Of a stretch of 64,000 nucleotides of DNA, positions 18,501 through 26,228 are shown piece by piece. Source of the stretch: Pelodictyon phaeoclathratiforme BU-1 (lineage in GTDB: Bacteria; Bacteroidota; Chlorobiia; Chlorobiales; Chlorobiaceae); assembly GCF_000020645.1 (NCBI RefSeq), contig NC_011060.1, forward strand, positions 2,494,501 to 2,558,500. Reading direction: 5' to 3'. Made by a program: the position numbers and the translations under genes. How positions within the stretch are numbered: the stretch's first letter is position 1; each line of letters begins with the position of its first letter. The notes beneath the pieces were generated by a model. That model worked only from the letters and a program-made list of their open reading frames with translations. It was not told the DNA's origin and ran no database searches.

Positions 18501-18685
18501 AGCGAAGAGTCGATCACATCCACGCCAGACTTGGCTGAATCATGCTCCATCACCACAGCTTTAAACCCCGCGCCATCGATAATGTTGATCAGCGCAGCAC
18601 GATGCTCCTTCAGGTCGGTGAAGGTGCTCGAAACCATAACTCCCTTATAATCAAGCGGCATAGTGGATGTTTCGTTTGGCATCAA
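15527..18685 (-). CDS. DUF4062-NACHT-FGE/sulfatase-modifying-factor domain protein (NLR-like candidate immune protein)
   Basis: 1052 residues. Domain order: DUF4062 (about 13-120, from KGVMVSSTFTDLKEHRAAL), a linker, a NACHT STAND NTPase (about 285-620) with Walker A GDPGAGKTT at 290-298 and Walker B LVLLDGLDE at 372-380, an alpha-helical region (about 620-770), and a C-terminal formylglycine-generating-enzyme-like domain with C-type-lectin-type fold (about 790-1050; NEQNAEYILIPGGNY, WEWAAGG, GLYDMAGNVWEW, closing GFRVIRS). Bacterial NACHT proteins include proven antiphage sensors, in which the N-terminal domain is the effector and the C-terminal part the sensor. That role here is inference. 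The FGE part probably has no enzyme activity. The last 35 residues look like a hypervariable loop (see separate entry). The gene lies alone on the minus strand next to the DUF4160/DUF2442 pair. Confidence 0.85.
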   Translation of the reverse strand: MMPNETSTMPLDYKGVMVSSTFTDLKEHRAALINIIDGAGFKAVVMEHDSAKSGVDVIDSSLQMVRDSAVYIGIIAKKLGQMPKCPTRNPRSVSITELEFNEAVRLGRPILLFLMGNEHKVIESEFELKALNRKKLNAFRERAKNMGPDSKVHRVYAEFNSLEEFREKAAKALSDLRLAFHATPSAPEAGKETSQSVDKKHEECAECYQTILKEELGYIRMLGLPGVESIKVNLNNDTFVPLRLSDSYARGGLFSKESELQGGEHILYPDEIMKQAFHDRRGRRMLLVIGDPGAGKTTLLKYYALCALEDFAKLGFSAPLNVFYLPLRDLVRDKEGRCTENLPATLAAWSEKHHQSIDAKVFNDWLNHGSSLVLLDGLDEISNIEERKEVCRWIDNAFSGFSKAWFVVTSRATGYRKDEGIELASDYERADVQDFTPEQQERFLRNWFTAAFLKEPCEKGVHEELWQEKQKKEAEKRTTTIVAHLKVEKNKGLRQLAAIPMILQIMAILWKEREYMPESRVELYDAALNYLLEFRDKRRDIKPLLSATHARQVLGPVSFWMQDTLKKDEAAKTEMHSEMKEWLDTLDTPPTAKVFCDYLVNRAGLLVETGGKEYLFRHKSFREYLAGVQLKEDRPYEYLNTLVANFGDDWWEEPLRFFIASVDAKVFDAFMQKLFDSPWSDEMTPKQQLLLQTIIEEAKGKKIDALCNKLLEPTTTGGRQRVILDCLKAINKPVALDALQQFREKKLAGENRDVINRTEEVILALGGQSLTSKAEKSISGKPASFRNPNEQNAEYILIPGGNYRYSVTDEIVDVSDTYFAKYPVTNKLYRIFIAWLQAKEMPVLYSAFTTELDAIANDNRWGTDFGGYYNNGKSDLAALFRSKYDEDRKYDGEDQPVVGVTWYAARAYCLWLSLLEGDKTCYRLPDEMAWEWAAGGKQGTTGQKVRSYPWSEAKGKPNSTLANYNKNIGTTTPVGNYPEGATPEGLYDMAGNVWEWMGNWYDKENEWLAQRGSSYYSSNADALRCSSRLINDPWSWYVSLGFRVIRSSPFSS
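15557..15655 (-). other. Candidate diversified variable region at the C-terminus of the NACHT-FGE protein
   Basis: Codons for residues 1011-1043 run from RGSS to GFR. Most non-conserved positions between the fixed RG, LR, R, P and GFR residues are NNC or NNT codons (TAT TAT AGC AGT AAT GCT GAT GCT; TGC TCC TCC; CTC ATC AAC GAT; AGC; TAC GTC AGC CTT). This is the pattern left when AAY codons of a diversity-generating-retroelement template are randomised at adenines. The same RGxSW...GFRV frame is the usual target in C-type-lectin/FGE folds. No template repeat or DGR-type reverse transcriptase is in the window, so this is suggestive only. Confidence 0.3.
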
Positions 18686-18912
18686 ATTTGGGAAAGGTTG
18701 TTAACTGCTTGCACCTGTCAATCAAAACGAAATCAGTCCCGTTCACTTCTCACGCAGCAATACCGGCTGTTCCACAGCAACAAATATTCCGGTCTAATAA
18801 ATTACTCTCGCATGTTGCAGATAATAGCTATCTTACCCTTACATAGCTGGCTCCTGTAGTCATACACTCCATCCATGATTCAATATGTGATTTTAAAGAT
18901 TACATTGAAAGT

Positions 18913-19173
18913 GTGCCTGAAATCTCCCGATTTTTTGGAATCATCATAAGAATGTTTCATCAGGAGCACAATCCTCCTCATTTTCATGCGGAATTTCAGG
19001 GTAAGAAAGCTGTTTTTGATTTTCAGGGGAACATTTTGCGTGGTGATCTCGGTTCAAAAACCGCAGTAAAACTGGTAAGAGAGTGGGTTGACCTCAGAGT
19101 TGCTGAACTTGAAACAGACTGGCGTTTGGCAATGACAGGTCAGGAAATCAAGAAGATTGAACCTTTAGACTGA
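18913..19173 (+). CDS. DUF4160 family protein
   Basis: 86 residues, complete. The family pattern is clear: a GIIIRMFHQEHNPPHFHAEF motif region (about 12-32) with its clustered His residues, then DFQGNILRGDL and a C-terminal VREWVDLRVAELETDWR helix. DUF4160 and DUF2442 genes are habitually paired and behave like toxin-antitoxin-type accessory modules, but their activity is not established. A DUF2442 gene follows 10 bases later. Codons before the ATG are uncertain; the frame could extend upstream a little. Confidence 0.85.
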   Translation: MPEISRFFGIIIRMFHQEHNPPHFHAEFQGKKAVFDFQGNILRGDLGSKTAVKLVREWVDLRVAELETDWRLAMTGQEIKKIEPLD

Positions 19174-19183
19174 TTTTTTGCCG

Positions 19184-19516
19184 ATGTGGAACATGAACGA
19201 CATTGTGCGTATCACCTGTAAAGAGGGGTATATTTACCATATCATCTTTGATAACGGCATAAATGGCGACGTTGATTTTTCCGAATACCTCTCAACTGGC
19301 CCTGTTTTTGAGCCGTTGAAGGAGATAACCTTTTTCCGGAAAGCATCAATTGAGGGAGGTACCATATCATGGCCAAATGGTGCCGACATTGCGCCTGAAA
19401 CGCTCTACGATAAAATCATACAAGCTCAAAGCAATATCAATCCTGGGCGATTTCTTCCGCAGCCTTCGTATCATTTTCGAGAAGAAATACAAGATCCTCT
19501 TTCGCTTCAGGGATAA
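19184..19516 (+). CDS. DUF2442 family protein
   Basis: 110 residues from ATG 19184 (MWNMNDIVR). A TTG at 19178 is a weaker alternative. Family features: GYIYHIIFDNGINGDVDFSE, YLSTGPVFEPLKEITFF and IEGGTISWPNGADIAPETLY. The family normally stops soon after the ETLYDK block. Here about 30 extra residues (ending DPLSLQG) follow, which may be a frameshifted or read-through tail. It forms a two-gene unit with DUF4160 between the two NACHT loci and converges on the KGGVGR gene. Confidence 0.83.
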   Translation: MWNMNDIVRITCKEGYIYHIIFDNGINGDVDFSEYLSTGPVFEPLKEITFFRKASIEGGTISWPNGADIAPETLYDKIIQAQSNINPGRFLPQPSYHFREEIQDPLSLQG

Positions 19517-19531
19517 AACGGGTGGCGAATT

Positions 19532-22267
19532 TCACGACCTCTTCTTTTTTTCTGCGAGAAGCATCTTCTGAAGATGCTCAACAACCGCCTGAGCATCACT
19601 ATACTCTCCGGTGCTGCGGGCACGCTCACGCGATGCAAGCCCTCGGACAATGAACTCCGATGTGTCTGCAAGAATGGTACGAATAGCTTCGGTCAGTTTA
19701 TCGGAGCTCTGTTGCGCTGACTCAGTCAAGTCAAGCAGAAATGCGGTGGCTTCTGGATTGATGCGGCCATAGGTCAGAACTTCTGCAAAATGACCCTCCT
19801 GAAGAGCGCGAAAGAGTGCACGGGCAAAGAAGAATTCAAGGAAACTGCGATGCGAAAAACGATAATAACCATCCGCGCTGCGCACAAGGAACGAGGCGGT
19901 ACGCAGTTCAAGGTCAACCCGCTCACTATCGAGGCTGCGGGCAAGTCCCCCTTCATGATGCAGCAGCACGGCGAGGTCGGTGTAGTGGATCTGGTTGCGT
20001 GGCCTGCTCCAAAGCTCACAGGCCATGCGCTCAAGCAGGTCACGCATATGCTCGACGTTTACCTCCCCCTGGCTCAGCCGAATGGTGTTCAGCCAGCGGG
20101 TGGTGTAGGTCAGGTAGAGTGACCCGGTGGTTACTTTTTCGCCCTGTTTTATCAAATCGGGAAGAGAGGCGACAATCATGTCGAGCAACTGGGGTGTTGA
20201 AGCGATATCCTGGAGGCCATATCTCTCTTCGATAAACCGCCGTGCCTGATCACCCTCAACAATGCCGAGGCGCTTTTGGAGGTACTCTGCAATCTGCTCC
20301 TTTGTGAAAACGGGCAACATATCGAGCGTAGCGTCGAAAGCTCGTGCAGCTTTACCCAGAGCTGAATCCGCTTCGAAGAGCTTGTCGCCACCCTGCACGG
20401 CTTGCCTGGCGCTGCTGTTGTCGCGGAAGAAGTGGCTGCGAGAGGTGATGAGCACCCGGTTGGCACGTGGGTTACGACCGGAACTTGCTGTCGGACGCAC
20501 CAGTTGGCGGAACTGCTCTTCGACACTGCGCCCAGCCTGGGCAACGCCCATTTCATCGAAACTGTCGAGCAGGAGCACTACCCGGCCCGCTTCGAGCAGG
20601 TGCAGCACAATCTCCGGATTGAGCACGGTGCGCAGTTCGGCTTCGAGATGTTCACGGATAAGGCTTTCGAGCGAAATTGCATTTGGAAACTGGCGCAGGT
20701 TGATTTCGACCGGAATCGGACTTTCGGAATTATTTTCGCAGTTGCGGGCAAGTTCGTAGGCAAACCGCTCAACCAATGTGCTTTTACCGGTACCGTAATC
20801 GCCGAGCACAAGCCACAATCGACTTCCCGCTCCCGAAACCCATTCAAGAGCGTGAGGTAACATCAATACCGTTTTTTCGTCGGGCTGCTTTTCAAGAATC
20901 AGATATTGATCGACATAGTTACTGGCAAGAGCGCTTGCTTCGTAGCGCTGACGGATGCGGGCAAGGTAAGGTGAAAAATCGAAGAGGCTGCGTTCCAGTT
21001 CATCAAAAGTAAGCGCCTGAATGCCCTGTTCTCGCGCAAAACTACGGGCCGCCGGGCTGAAGTCGCGTGCGGCAACCACCATGCCACGAGCCTGCATCTG
21101 GCTGGCAGTCGGGCCATCGAGCCAGGTTTTGAAGATCTGTACGGTCTCTTTCGGGATGACGCTTTGATGATCTTTGCATTCCACAAGGTAGAGTTCTTCA
21201 CGCCCGAAATCGGCACGCTTGCGAGCGACAAGATCAACCCGGTTGCTGTCGATCAACTGTTCCCGTTCAACGCTATAACCAAGCAGACGCAAAAGGTGAG
21301 CAACACGCTCTTCAAAGCTCTTGCCTTGCTCATGACGATCTTTGTTACGGCGGACGACCAGATCGGGACGGGCATCGTCGCTGCGGCGGGCCGACTCGCT
21401 CTCGGCGATAACCTGTTGGCGTACCTTGTCAATTCGGCGTTCCAGATCGTTATAGGCTTTGGCTACCGGAGTTTCCGGGCGTGTTGCTGCGTAAAGTTCT
21501 TCGGTGAAAAGCAGACGGGAATCAAAAGGGATGGTGTCCAGCTCAGAGAGTGTCAGACCAAAGGACTCTTTCCAAATCTCTTGGCCTTGGGCACGCAAAT
21601 CTGAAATATCCGGAATCGGCGATGCAACCAGCAAGCGGGTAAGGCGCGGCAGCGTACCCCGTGCAGCAATACGCCCCTCGCTTGCCGAATGAAGGGCTTG
21701 CCAGACATGGGCGAGGCCCCTGGTATTCTGCCTGCCGTAGTTGCCAACAAGAACGGTGGCATGTGGCAGCAGGGCGGCAAGCAGACCACCGATGTCGGTG
21801 ATACCGGTTCGAGAGTCAAGTAACACTGTTTCAAATCCAGCCTTGCCGAAAGCATCAAGGATACCGCGAAAGAGTGCGAGGCCGATGTCGAGGTCACGAA
21901 CCAGAAAATCATCCCAGCGGATGCTCTGAAAAAGCCCGGCAAAGTCCTTGTTATCGCCATAGGCAGGCAAGATGAAGAGACGATCCTGTTCCGGCGTCTG
22001 GCAAGCGAGTTTCAGAAGTTTGCCGAAATCAGCTTTGTTCGATGCTTTTCCGGATTCCTGCCATGCAATCATCCATTCAAAAAAACCCTCTTTGACAGGT
22101 TTTGATGGCGTCAGCCCTGGAATGTTGTGCAGTCCTGGCGCTTCGATATCGAGATCCCACAACAACGTTTTGCCACGCCGAGCGCAAAGAACACCAATAT
22201 TGGCGGCAAGCAGGCTGCGCCCGACGCCGCCCTTGTAACTGTAGAAGGTGACGGTGAATGGAGTCAT
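19532..22267 (-). CDS. KGGVGR-type ParA/MinD-like ATPase fused to a restriction-endonuclease-like domain and a NACHT NTPase
   Basis: 911 residues, three catalytic-looking modules in one chain. (1) Residues 1-290: SIMIBI/ParA-like ATPase with a deviant Walker A, YKGGVGRSLLAANIG (Arg in place of the usual Lys-Thr), then WDLDIEAPG and VLLDSRTGITDIGG. (2) Residues about 310-430: a restriction-endonuclease fold of Mrr type, with EERVAHLLRLLGY, VDLVARK (Asp 345) and YLVECKD (Glu 363, Lys 365), i.e. the E-D-ExK set. (3) Residues about 480-820: NACHT with Walker A GDYGTGKST at 489-497 and Walker B VVLLLDSFDEM at 563-573, then helical repeats ending FSHRSFLEFFFA. Such combinations occur in prokaryotic conflict systems. 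A nuclease effector under STAND control is the natural reading but untested. It overlaps the winged-helix gene by four bases (ATGA). Confidence 0.85.
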   Translation of the reverse strand: MTPFTVTFYSYKGGVGRSLLAANIGVLCARRGKTLLWDLDIEAPGLHNIPGLTPSKPVKEGFFEWMIAWQESGKASNKADFGKLLKLACQTPEQDRLFILPAYGDNKDFAGLFQSIRWDDFLVRDLDIGLALFRGILDAFGKAGFETVLLDSRTGITDIGGLLAALLPHATVLVGNYGRQNTRGLAHVWQALHSASEGRIAARGTLPRLTRLLVASPIPDISDLRAQGQEIWKESFGLTLSELDTIPFDSRLLFTEELYAATRPETPVAKAYNDLERRIDKVRQQVIAESESARRSDDARPDLVVRRNKDRHEQGKSFEERVAHLLRLLGYSVEREQLIDSNRVDLVARKRADFGREELYLVECKDHQSVIPKETVQIFKTWLDGPTASQMQARGMVVAARDFSPAARSFAREQGIQALTFDELERSLFDFSPYLARIRQRYEASALASNYVDQYLILEKQPDEKTVLMLPHALEWVSGAGSRLWLVLGDYGTGKSTLVERFAYELARNCENNSESPIPVEINLRQFPNAISLESLIREHLEAELRTVLNPEIVLHLLEAGRVVLLLDSFDEMGVAQAGRSVEEQFRQLVRPTASSGRNPRANRVLITSRSHFFRDNSSARQAVQGGDKLFEADSALGKAARAFDATLDMLPVFTKEQIAEYLQKRLGIVEGDQARRFIEERYGLQDIASTPQLLDMIVASLPDLIKQGEKVTTGSLYLTYTTRWLNTIRLSQGEVNVEHMRDLLERMACELWSRPRNQIHYTDLAVLLHHEGGLARSLDSERVDLELRTASFLVRSADGYYRFSHRSFLEFFFARALFRALQEGHFAEVLTYGRINPEATAFLLDLTESAQQSSDKLTEAIRTILADTSEFIVRGLASRERARSTGEYSDAQAVVEHLQKMLLAEKKKRS

Positions 22268-22920
22268 GCGGCAATCAGTTTTCCAATTTTCACGTGCGAC
22301 TGAATCGTAGCGTCTGTTGAGAGTAACCCGCGAAAACCTGTCACAGGTGCTGCCATCTTTGGTGCGCTTGCTGCATGCTTCCGCCCGATATCAGTGAGTT
22401 GCAAAAGAATATCACGACCCTGTTTCCGTTTGGTTACAAGCCCGCAAGATTCGAGATTCCCAATAAGCTGTGTGACCCGACCCGCACTGACTCCCAGTTT
22501 TTTTATAAGGTCCAGTTGAGGGAGTTCACGATTTCCTGTTTCGAGAAGCGATTGCAGAATTTCGGGAACATGGCGGCGCCTGAGCAGCACTTCAGGATCA
22601 GCGTAAGCGAGGTTAAGGCGTCTCGATTCAAGCATATCGCTCGCTTCCAGCCATCGAAACCTGTACTCTTCAGGAAGCGATGCCGATGAATTCAGACCGT
22701 CAAGAGCGCTATGGATAAGACGTTGAAGTTCAGATATACCTTCGCGATCGTTGGGTCGTGCAATTGCATCTGCTGACCAGACCGAGATCAGCAGATTTGC
22801 CATATCCAACGCTTTTTCATCCCATTTTTCAAGCTTTTTGATGGCCTCAAGGAGGTCGGAAGGCATCGCACGATCGACAAAAAGAAGCGGATCGCTTGCG
22901 TGTAGAGAGAGTATGTTCAT
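22264..22920 (-). CDS. Winged-helix protein, operon partner of the KGGVGR-nuclease-NACHT gene
   Basis: 218 residues, not assignable to a named family. The N-terminal 110 residues are helical with no known motif. Residues about 115-185 (VPEILQSLLETGNRELPQLD, GVSAGRVTQLIGNLESCGLV, then KRKQGRDILLQLTDIGRKHA) form a MarR-like winged helix with a wing and a trailing helix. ATGA overlap with the next gene makes translational coupling likely. It may regulate the operon or act as a DNA-sensing subunit. The upstream 60 bases are very AT-rich and would hold the promoter. Confidence 0.7.
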   Translation of the reverse strand: MNILSLHASDPLLFVDRAMPSDLLEAIKKLEKWDEKALDMANLLISVWSADAIARPNDREGISELQRLIHSALDGLNSSASLPEEYRFRWLEASDMLESRRLNLAYADPEVLLRRRHVPEILQSLLETGNRELPQLDLIKKLGVSAGRVTQLIGNLESCGLVTKRKQGRDILLQLTDIGRKHAASAPKMAAPVTGFRGLLSTDATIQSHVKIGKLIAA

Positions 22921-23001
22921 GACGACTTCCTAAATGATTCTAAACCTTTCCGCATAGAATAATTTAACATTATTTAGAAAAGAAAAAATCCCGTTTTTAT
23001 G

Positions 23002-23225
23002 CTAATTGAAAACAATCAACCTCAAATCCGACTCTTTCTTTGCTATGGAAATTTTTGCAGCCCAATCCAAATATCCTTTTGGCATTCCTGTAACGTCGAC
23101 AGGAATACCTTGAGGATTGCTGAGTGGAACCGCACGATGGTATTTCAGCCAACCGCGAGTCGGCACAAGCGGGCAAGAGCCTGCCTGTAACTTTCAGCAT
23201 TTATGAATTCAGCTACCTTTTCCAT
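23002..23225 (-). pseudogene. Frameshifted small conserved-looking gene
   Basis: Read on the minus strand from ATG 23225, the first frame gives MEKVAEFINAESYRQALARL and then stops at TGA after LAVG. One frame over, from the same point, the reading continues WLKYHRAVPLSNPQGIPVDV and then GMPKGYLDWAAKISIAKKES to a stop at 23002. The two pieces join smoothly as about 75 residues, so a single-base frameshift is likely. I do not recognise the family. The rest of the 22,921-23,501 gap shows no gene. Confidence 0.5.
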
Positions 23226-23501
23226 GCATGGGGTTCACCTGTTATTGAAGCTCCCTGAAAAAACCTGAAGATATTGATGCAATTTTTCGGAGATGTCACA
23301 CAGCAACACAAAACATAAACCACTGCTGAGTTGTGGTTGCGAAGTCAGATTATCAATTGCAGGTTACGAAGTTTTTTCTCTGCAGGCAATTTTCTTTTTC
23401 ACCTGCAAAGAGCTTTTTGCACGTCGACAGGGTTCATATATTAATCCAAAATCCTTCCTAATGACCACCGTAAACAGGTACAGCAATCTGTCAACAACAT
23501 T

Positions 23502-24335
23502 ATGAGCATAACAACCACCACCCCCAAGAGTGAGACCCCACTTGACGCGGAAAGCGTAAGGGATTCTTCCCTTCCCCGCATTCTCTTTCTGCACGGCTTT
23601 CTGGGCTCGGGCGGCGACTGGGTTCCATTTGCCCAGCAGCTTGACAAGGAGTACTGCTGCATTCTGGTTGATCTGCCCGGACACGGGGAGAGCGAAATAG
23701 AGGCAAATGGTGACCCCGACCTCTTTTTTACCGAAACGGTTGACCTTCTGGCGGAGGAGCTGAGCCGCTCGGCAACTCCCGAACCCTGCTTTCTTGTCGG
23801 TTATTCGATGGGTGGCAGAATTGCTCTTTCTCTGGCGCTGCGCTACCCGGAACTCTTTGAAAAAGTCATTATTGTCTCGGCTTCGCCCGGCCTCAGAACT
23901 GAAGCGGAGCGCCGGAGCCGCAGGGAGAGCGATGAAGGCATTGCGCGGAAAATCGAGCGGAACTTTGAGGGGTTTATCAAGGAGTGGTATGAGCAGCCGC
24001 TCTTCTCCACACTCAAAAATCACCCGATATTCCAGGAGATCGAGAGCGAAAGGATAATCAATAATCCCGGAAACCTCGCCTCGGCGCTCAGGCTGCTCGG
24101 CACGGGATGCCAGCCCTCCGTTTGGGAGGAACTGCAAAATAACAGGGTGCCAATACAATTTTTTGTGGGTGAAAAAGACCTTAAATTCGTTGAGATTAAC
24201 CGCCAAATGGTTAATTTGTGCCCTGAGTCCGAACTTGAGATCTTTCCCGGCTGCGGACACACCCTGCACATCGAAAACCGGGAGCTGTTTCTTGACTGCC
24301 TGACAAGATTTTTCAACAAGCATCAACTATCCTGA
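23502..24335 (+). CDS. menH: SHCHC synthase (menaquinone alpha/beta hydrolase)
   Basis: 277 residues. It removes pyruvate from SEPHCHC to give SHCHC. The alpha/beta-hydrolase landmarks are LHGFLGSGGDW (oxyanion region), VDLPGHGESE, the nucleophile elbow GYSMGGRIAL with Ser about 105, and the C-terminal CGHTLHIEN with the catalytic His. Assignment to MenH rather than a generic hydrolase rests on the LHGFLGSG/GYSMGGR pattern and position: it begins a tight run menH-menB-menC-menE. Confidence 0.9.
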   Translation: MSITTTTPKSETPLDAESVRDSSLPRILFLHGFLGSGGDWVPFAQQLDKEYCCILVDLPGHGESEIEANGDPDLFFTETVDLLAEELSRSATPEPCFLVGYSMGGRIALSLALRYPELFEKVIIVSASPGLRTEAERRSRRESDEGIARKIERNFEGFIKEWYEQPLFSTLKNHPIFQEIESERIINNPGNLASALRLLGTGCQPSVWEELQNNRVPIQFFVGEKDLKFVEINRQMVNLCPESELEIFPGCGHTLHIENRELFLDCLTRFFNKHQLS

Positions 24336-24336
24336 T

Positions 24337-25158
24337 ATGAGCGCTGTTAACTGGATACCATCCGGCGATTTTACCGATATCCTTTACCATAAATCGGAAG
24401 GCATAGCCAAAATCACCATCAACCGTCCGGAAGTGCGCAACGCATTTCGTCCGCAGACAGTTGACGAGATGATTGCCGCCCTGTCGGACGCACGAAACGA
24501 CAATTCGATTGGTGTAGTCATTCTGACCGGCCAGGGAGAGAAGGCGTTCTGCTCGGGGGGCGACCAGAAAATACGTGGTCAGGCGGGCTATGCTGATGCC
24601 AAAGGGGTCAATCGCCTGAATGTTCTCGATTTCCAGCGCGATATCCGCACCTGCCCGAAACCGGTCATCGCCATGGTTGCGGGCTATGCTATCGGTGGCG
24701 GTCATGTGCTGCACATGCTCTGCGACCTTACCATTGCCGCCGACAACGCCATTTTCGGCCAGACCGGCCCGAAAGTCGGTTCGTTTGACGGAGGATGGGG
24801 AGCAAGCTATATGGCCCGGCTTGTGGGCCAGAAGAAGGCTCGCGAAATATGGTTCCTCTGCCGCCAGTACAATGCCTCTGAGGCCGTTGCGATGGGGCTG
24901 GTGAACACGGTTGTACCGCTTGAGCGGCTCGAAGAAGAGACCGTACAGTGGTGTCGCGAAATTCTTGCCAACTCTCCGCTCGCCATACGCTGCCTCAAAT
25001 CTGCCCTCAATGCCGATTGTGACGGCCAGTCCGGTTTGCAGGAACTTGCAGGAAATGCCACGATGCTCTACTACATGAGTGAAGAGGGACAGGAGGGCAG
25101 AAATGCCTTTGTCGAAAAACGGAAACCTGATTTCAGCAAATTTCCAAAGAGACCTTGA
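24337..25158 (+). CDS. menB: 1,4-dihydroxy-2-naphthoyl-CoA synthase
   Basis: 273 residues, crotonase fold. It cyclises O-succinylbenzoyl-CoA to the naphthoyl-CoA. Signatures are ITINRPEVRNAFRPQTVDEM, FCSGGDQKIRGQAGY, AGYAIGGGHVLHMLCDLTIA, and TGPKVGSFDGGWGASYMARL with the conserved Asp. The last residues (VEKRKPDFSKFPKRP) are the diagnostic MenB tail. The start is one base after menH; the menC TTG start overlaps its stop. Confidence 0.97.
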   Translation: MSAVNWIPSGDFTDILYHKSEGIAKITINRPEVRNAFRPQTVDEMIAALSDARNDNSIGVVILTGQGEKAFCSGGDQKIRGQAGYADAKGVNRLNVLDFQRDIRTCPKPVIAMVAGYAIGGGHVLHMLCDLTIAADNAIFGQTGPKVGSFDGGWGASYMARLVGQKKAREIWFLCRQYNASEAVAMGLVNTVVPLERLEEETVQWCREILANSPLAIRCLKSALNADCDGQSGLQELAGNATMLYYMSEEGQEGRNAFVEKRKPDFSKFPKRP

Positions 25159-26228
25159 AAGCATCACATCTCGTCATCTACCGCTATGCCATCCCTTTTA
25201 CGGAACCAATCACCGTAAAGGGGCATAGGCTTGTGCAACGGGAAGGAATTGCGGTTGCACTGAAAAGCGAAGAAGGGGGCCACACCGCCTGGGGGGAGAT
25301 TGCGCCGCTTCCTGGCCTGCACCGTGAAACGCTGCAATCAGCCGAAGCACAACTGGTCGGGGTTCTTTCAAGACACGATTTTGCTGCACCAGGCATTTTG
25401 CCTGAAGAGCTCTTCCCTTCCGTACGGACAGGGCTGGAGATGGTCATGATCAACCTTGAGGCCCTCACATCAGGAGTGCCTCCCCTGTTGTCGCTGAATG
25501 GTCATGTCGCCGCGCAGGTTCCACTCAATGCCCTGCTCTTCGGCGATACGGAGCTGATCATGCAGCGGGCAGAAAAGTACTTCGCCCTTGGATACCGAAC
25601 CTTCAAGCTCAAGGTTACAGCGGGTGATACGGCAAACGCCATCAGAAGCATCAATGCCCTGCACCGCGCCTACGGAGAGCGTATCACGTTGCGACTTGAT
25701 GCCAATCAGACACTCACCCTCGATGAAGCGCTCGAGTTTGCACGACATCTCCCGCGAAACAGCATTGCCTATATCGAAGAGCCGCTGAAAGAGGCTGAAC
25801 TTATCGGCGAGTTCTTCGCTAAAACAGCCATTCAGACCGCGCTCGATGAAACCCTCTGGCAAAAGCCGGATCTGCTTTTTCAAATTCCGGAGGCATCACT
25901 TGCCGCGCTGATACTGAAGCCAAACCGCCTGGGCGGCATCAGTGCCACGCGACAACTTGCCCGCTACGCCCGAAAACATAATCTGCTTGCTGTTTTCAGC
26001 TCAGCCTTCGAAAGCGGCATCAGTCTGAGCTTTTACACCTTGCTTGCGGCATCAACTGCCGTAAAACCGGCAGCATGTGGCCTCGACACCTTCCGTTACC
26101 TTGAGCATGACCTGCTTGAAGCCCCTTTTGGCGCTGAAAATGCCCTGCTTGATCCCCGAAAACTCTACCGGGAGGGGGCGAACGTCCGGGAGAGAAGCCT
26201 CAAGCGAGTTTCACTATGGACATTATAA
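25155..26228 (+). CDS. menC: o-Succinylbenzoate synthase
   Basis: 357 residues, enolase superfamily. It dehydrates SHCHC to o-succinylbenzoate. The start codon is TTG, overlapping the menB stop as TTGA. No ATG fits as well, so this gene is probably translated by coupling. Catalytic features: TFKLKVTAGD (KxK lysine), LRLDANQTLTLDEALEF (metal Asp), YIEEPLKE (metal Glu), TALDETLW (metal Asp) and LILKPNRLGG (second Lys). Confidence 0.93.
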   Translation: MKASHLVIYRYAIPFTEPITVKGHRLVQREGIAVALKSEEGGHTAWGEIAPLPGLHRETLQSAEAQLVGVLSRHDFAAPGILPEELFPSVRTGLEMVMINLEALTSGVPPLLSLNGHVAAQVPLNALLFGDTELIMQRAEKYFALGYRTFKLKVTAGDTANAIRSINALHRAYGERITLRLDANQTLTLDEALEFARHLPRNSIAYIEEPLKEAELIGEFFAKTAIQTALDETLWQKPDLLFQIPEASLAALILKPNRLGGISATRQLARYARKHNLLAVFSSAFESGISLSFYTLLAASTAVKPAACGLDTFRYLEHDLLEAPFGAENALLDPRKLYREGANVRERSLKRVSLWTL

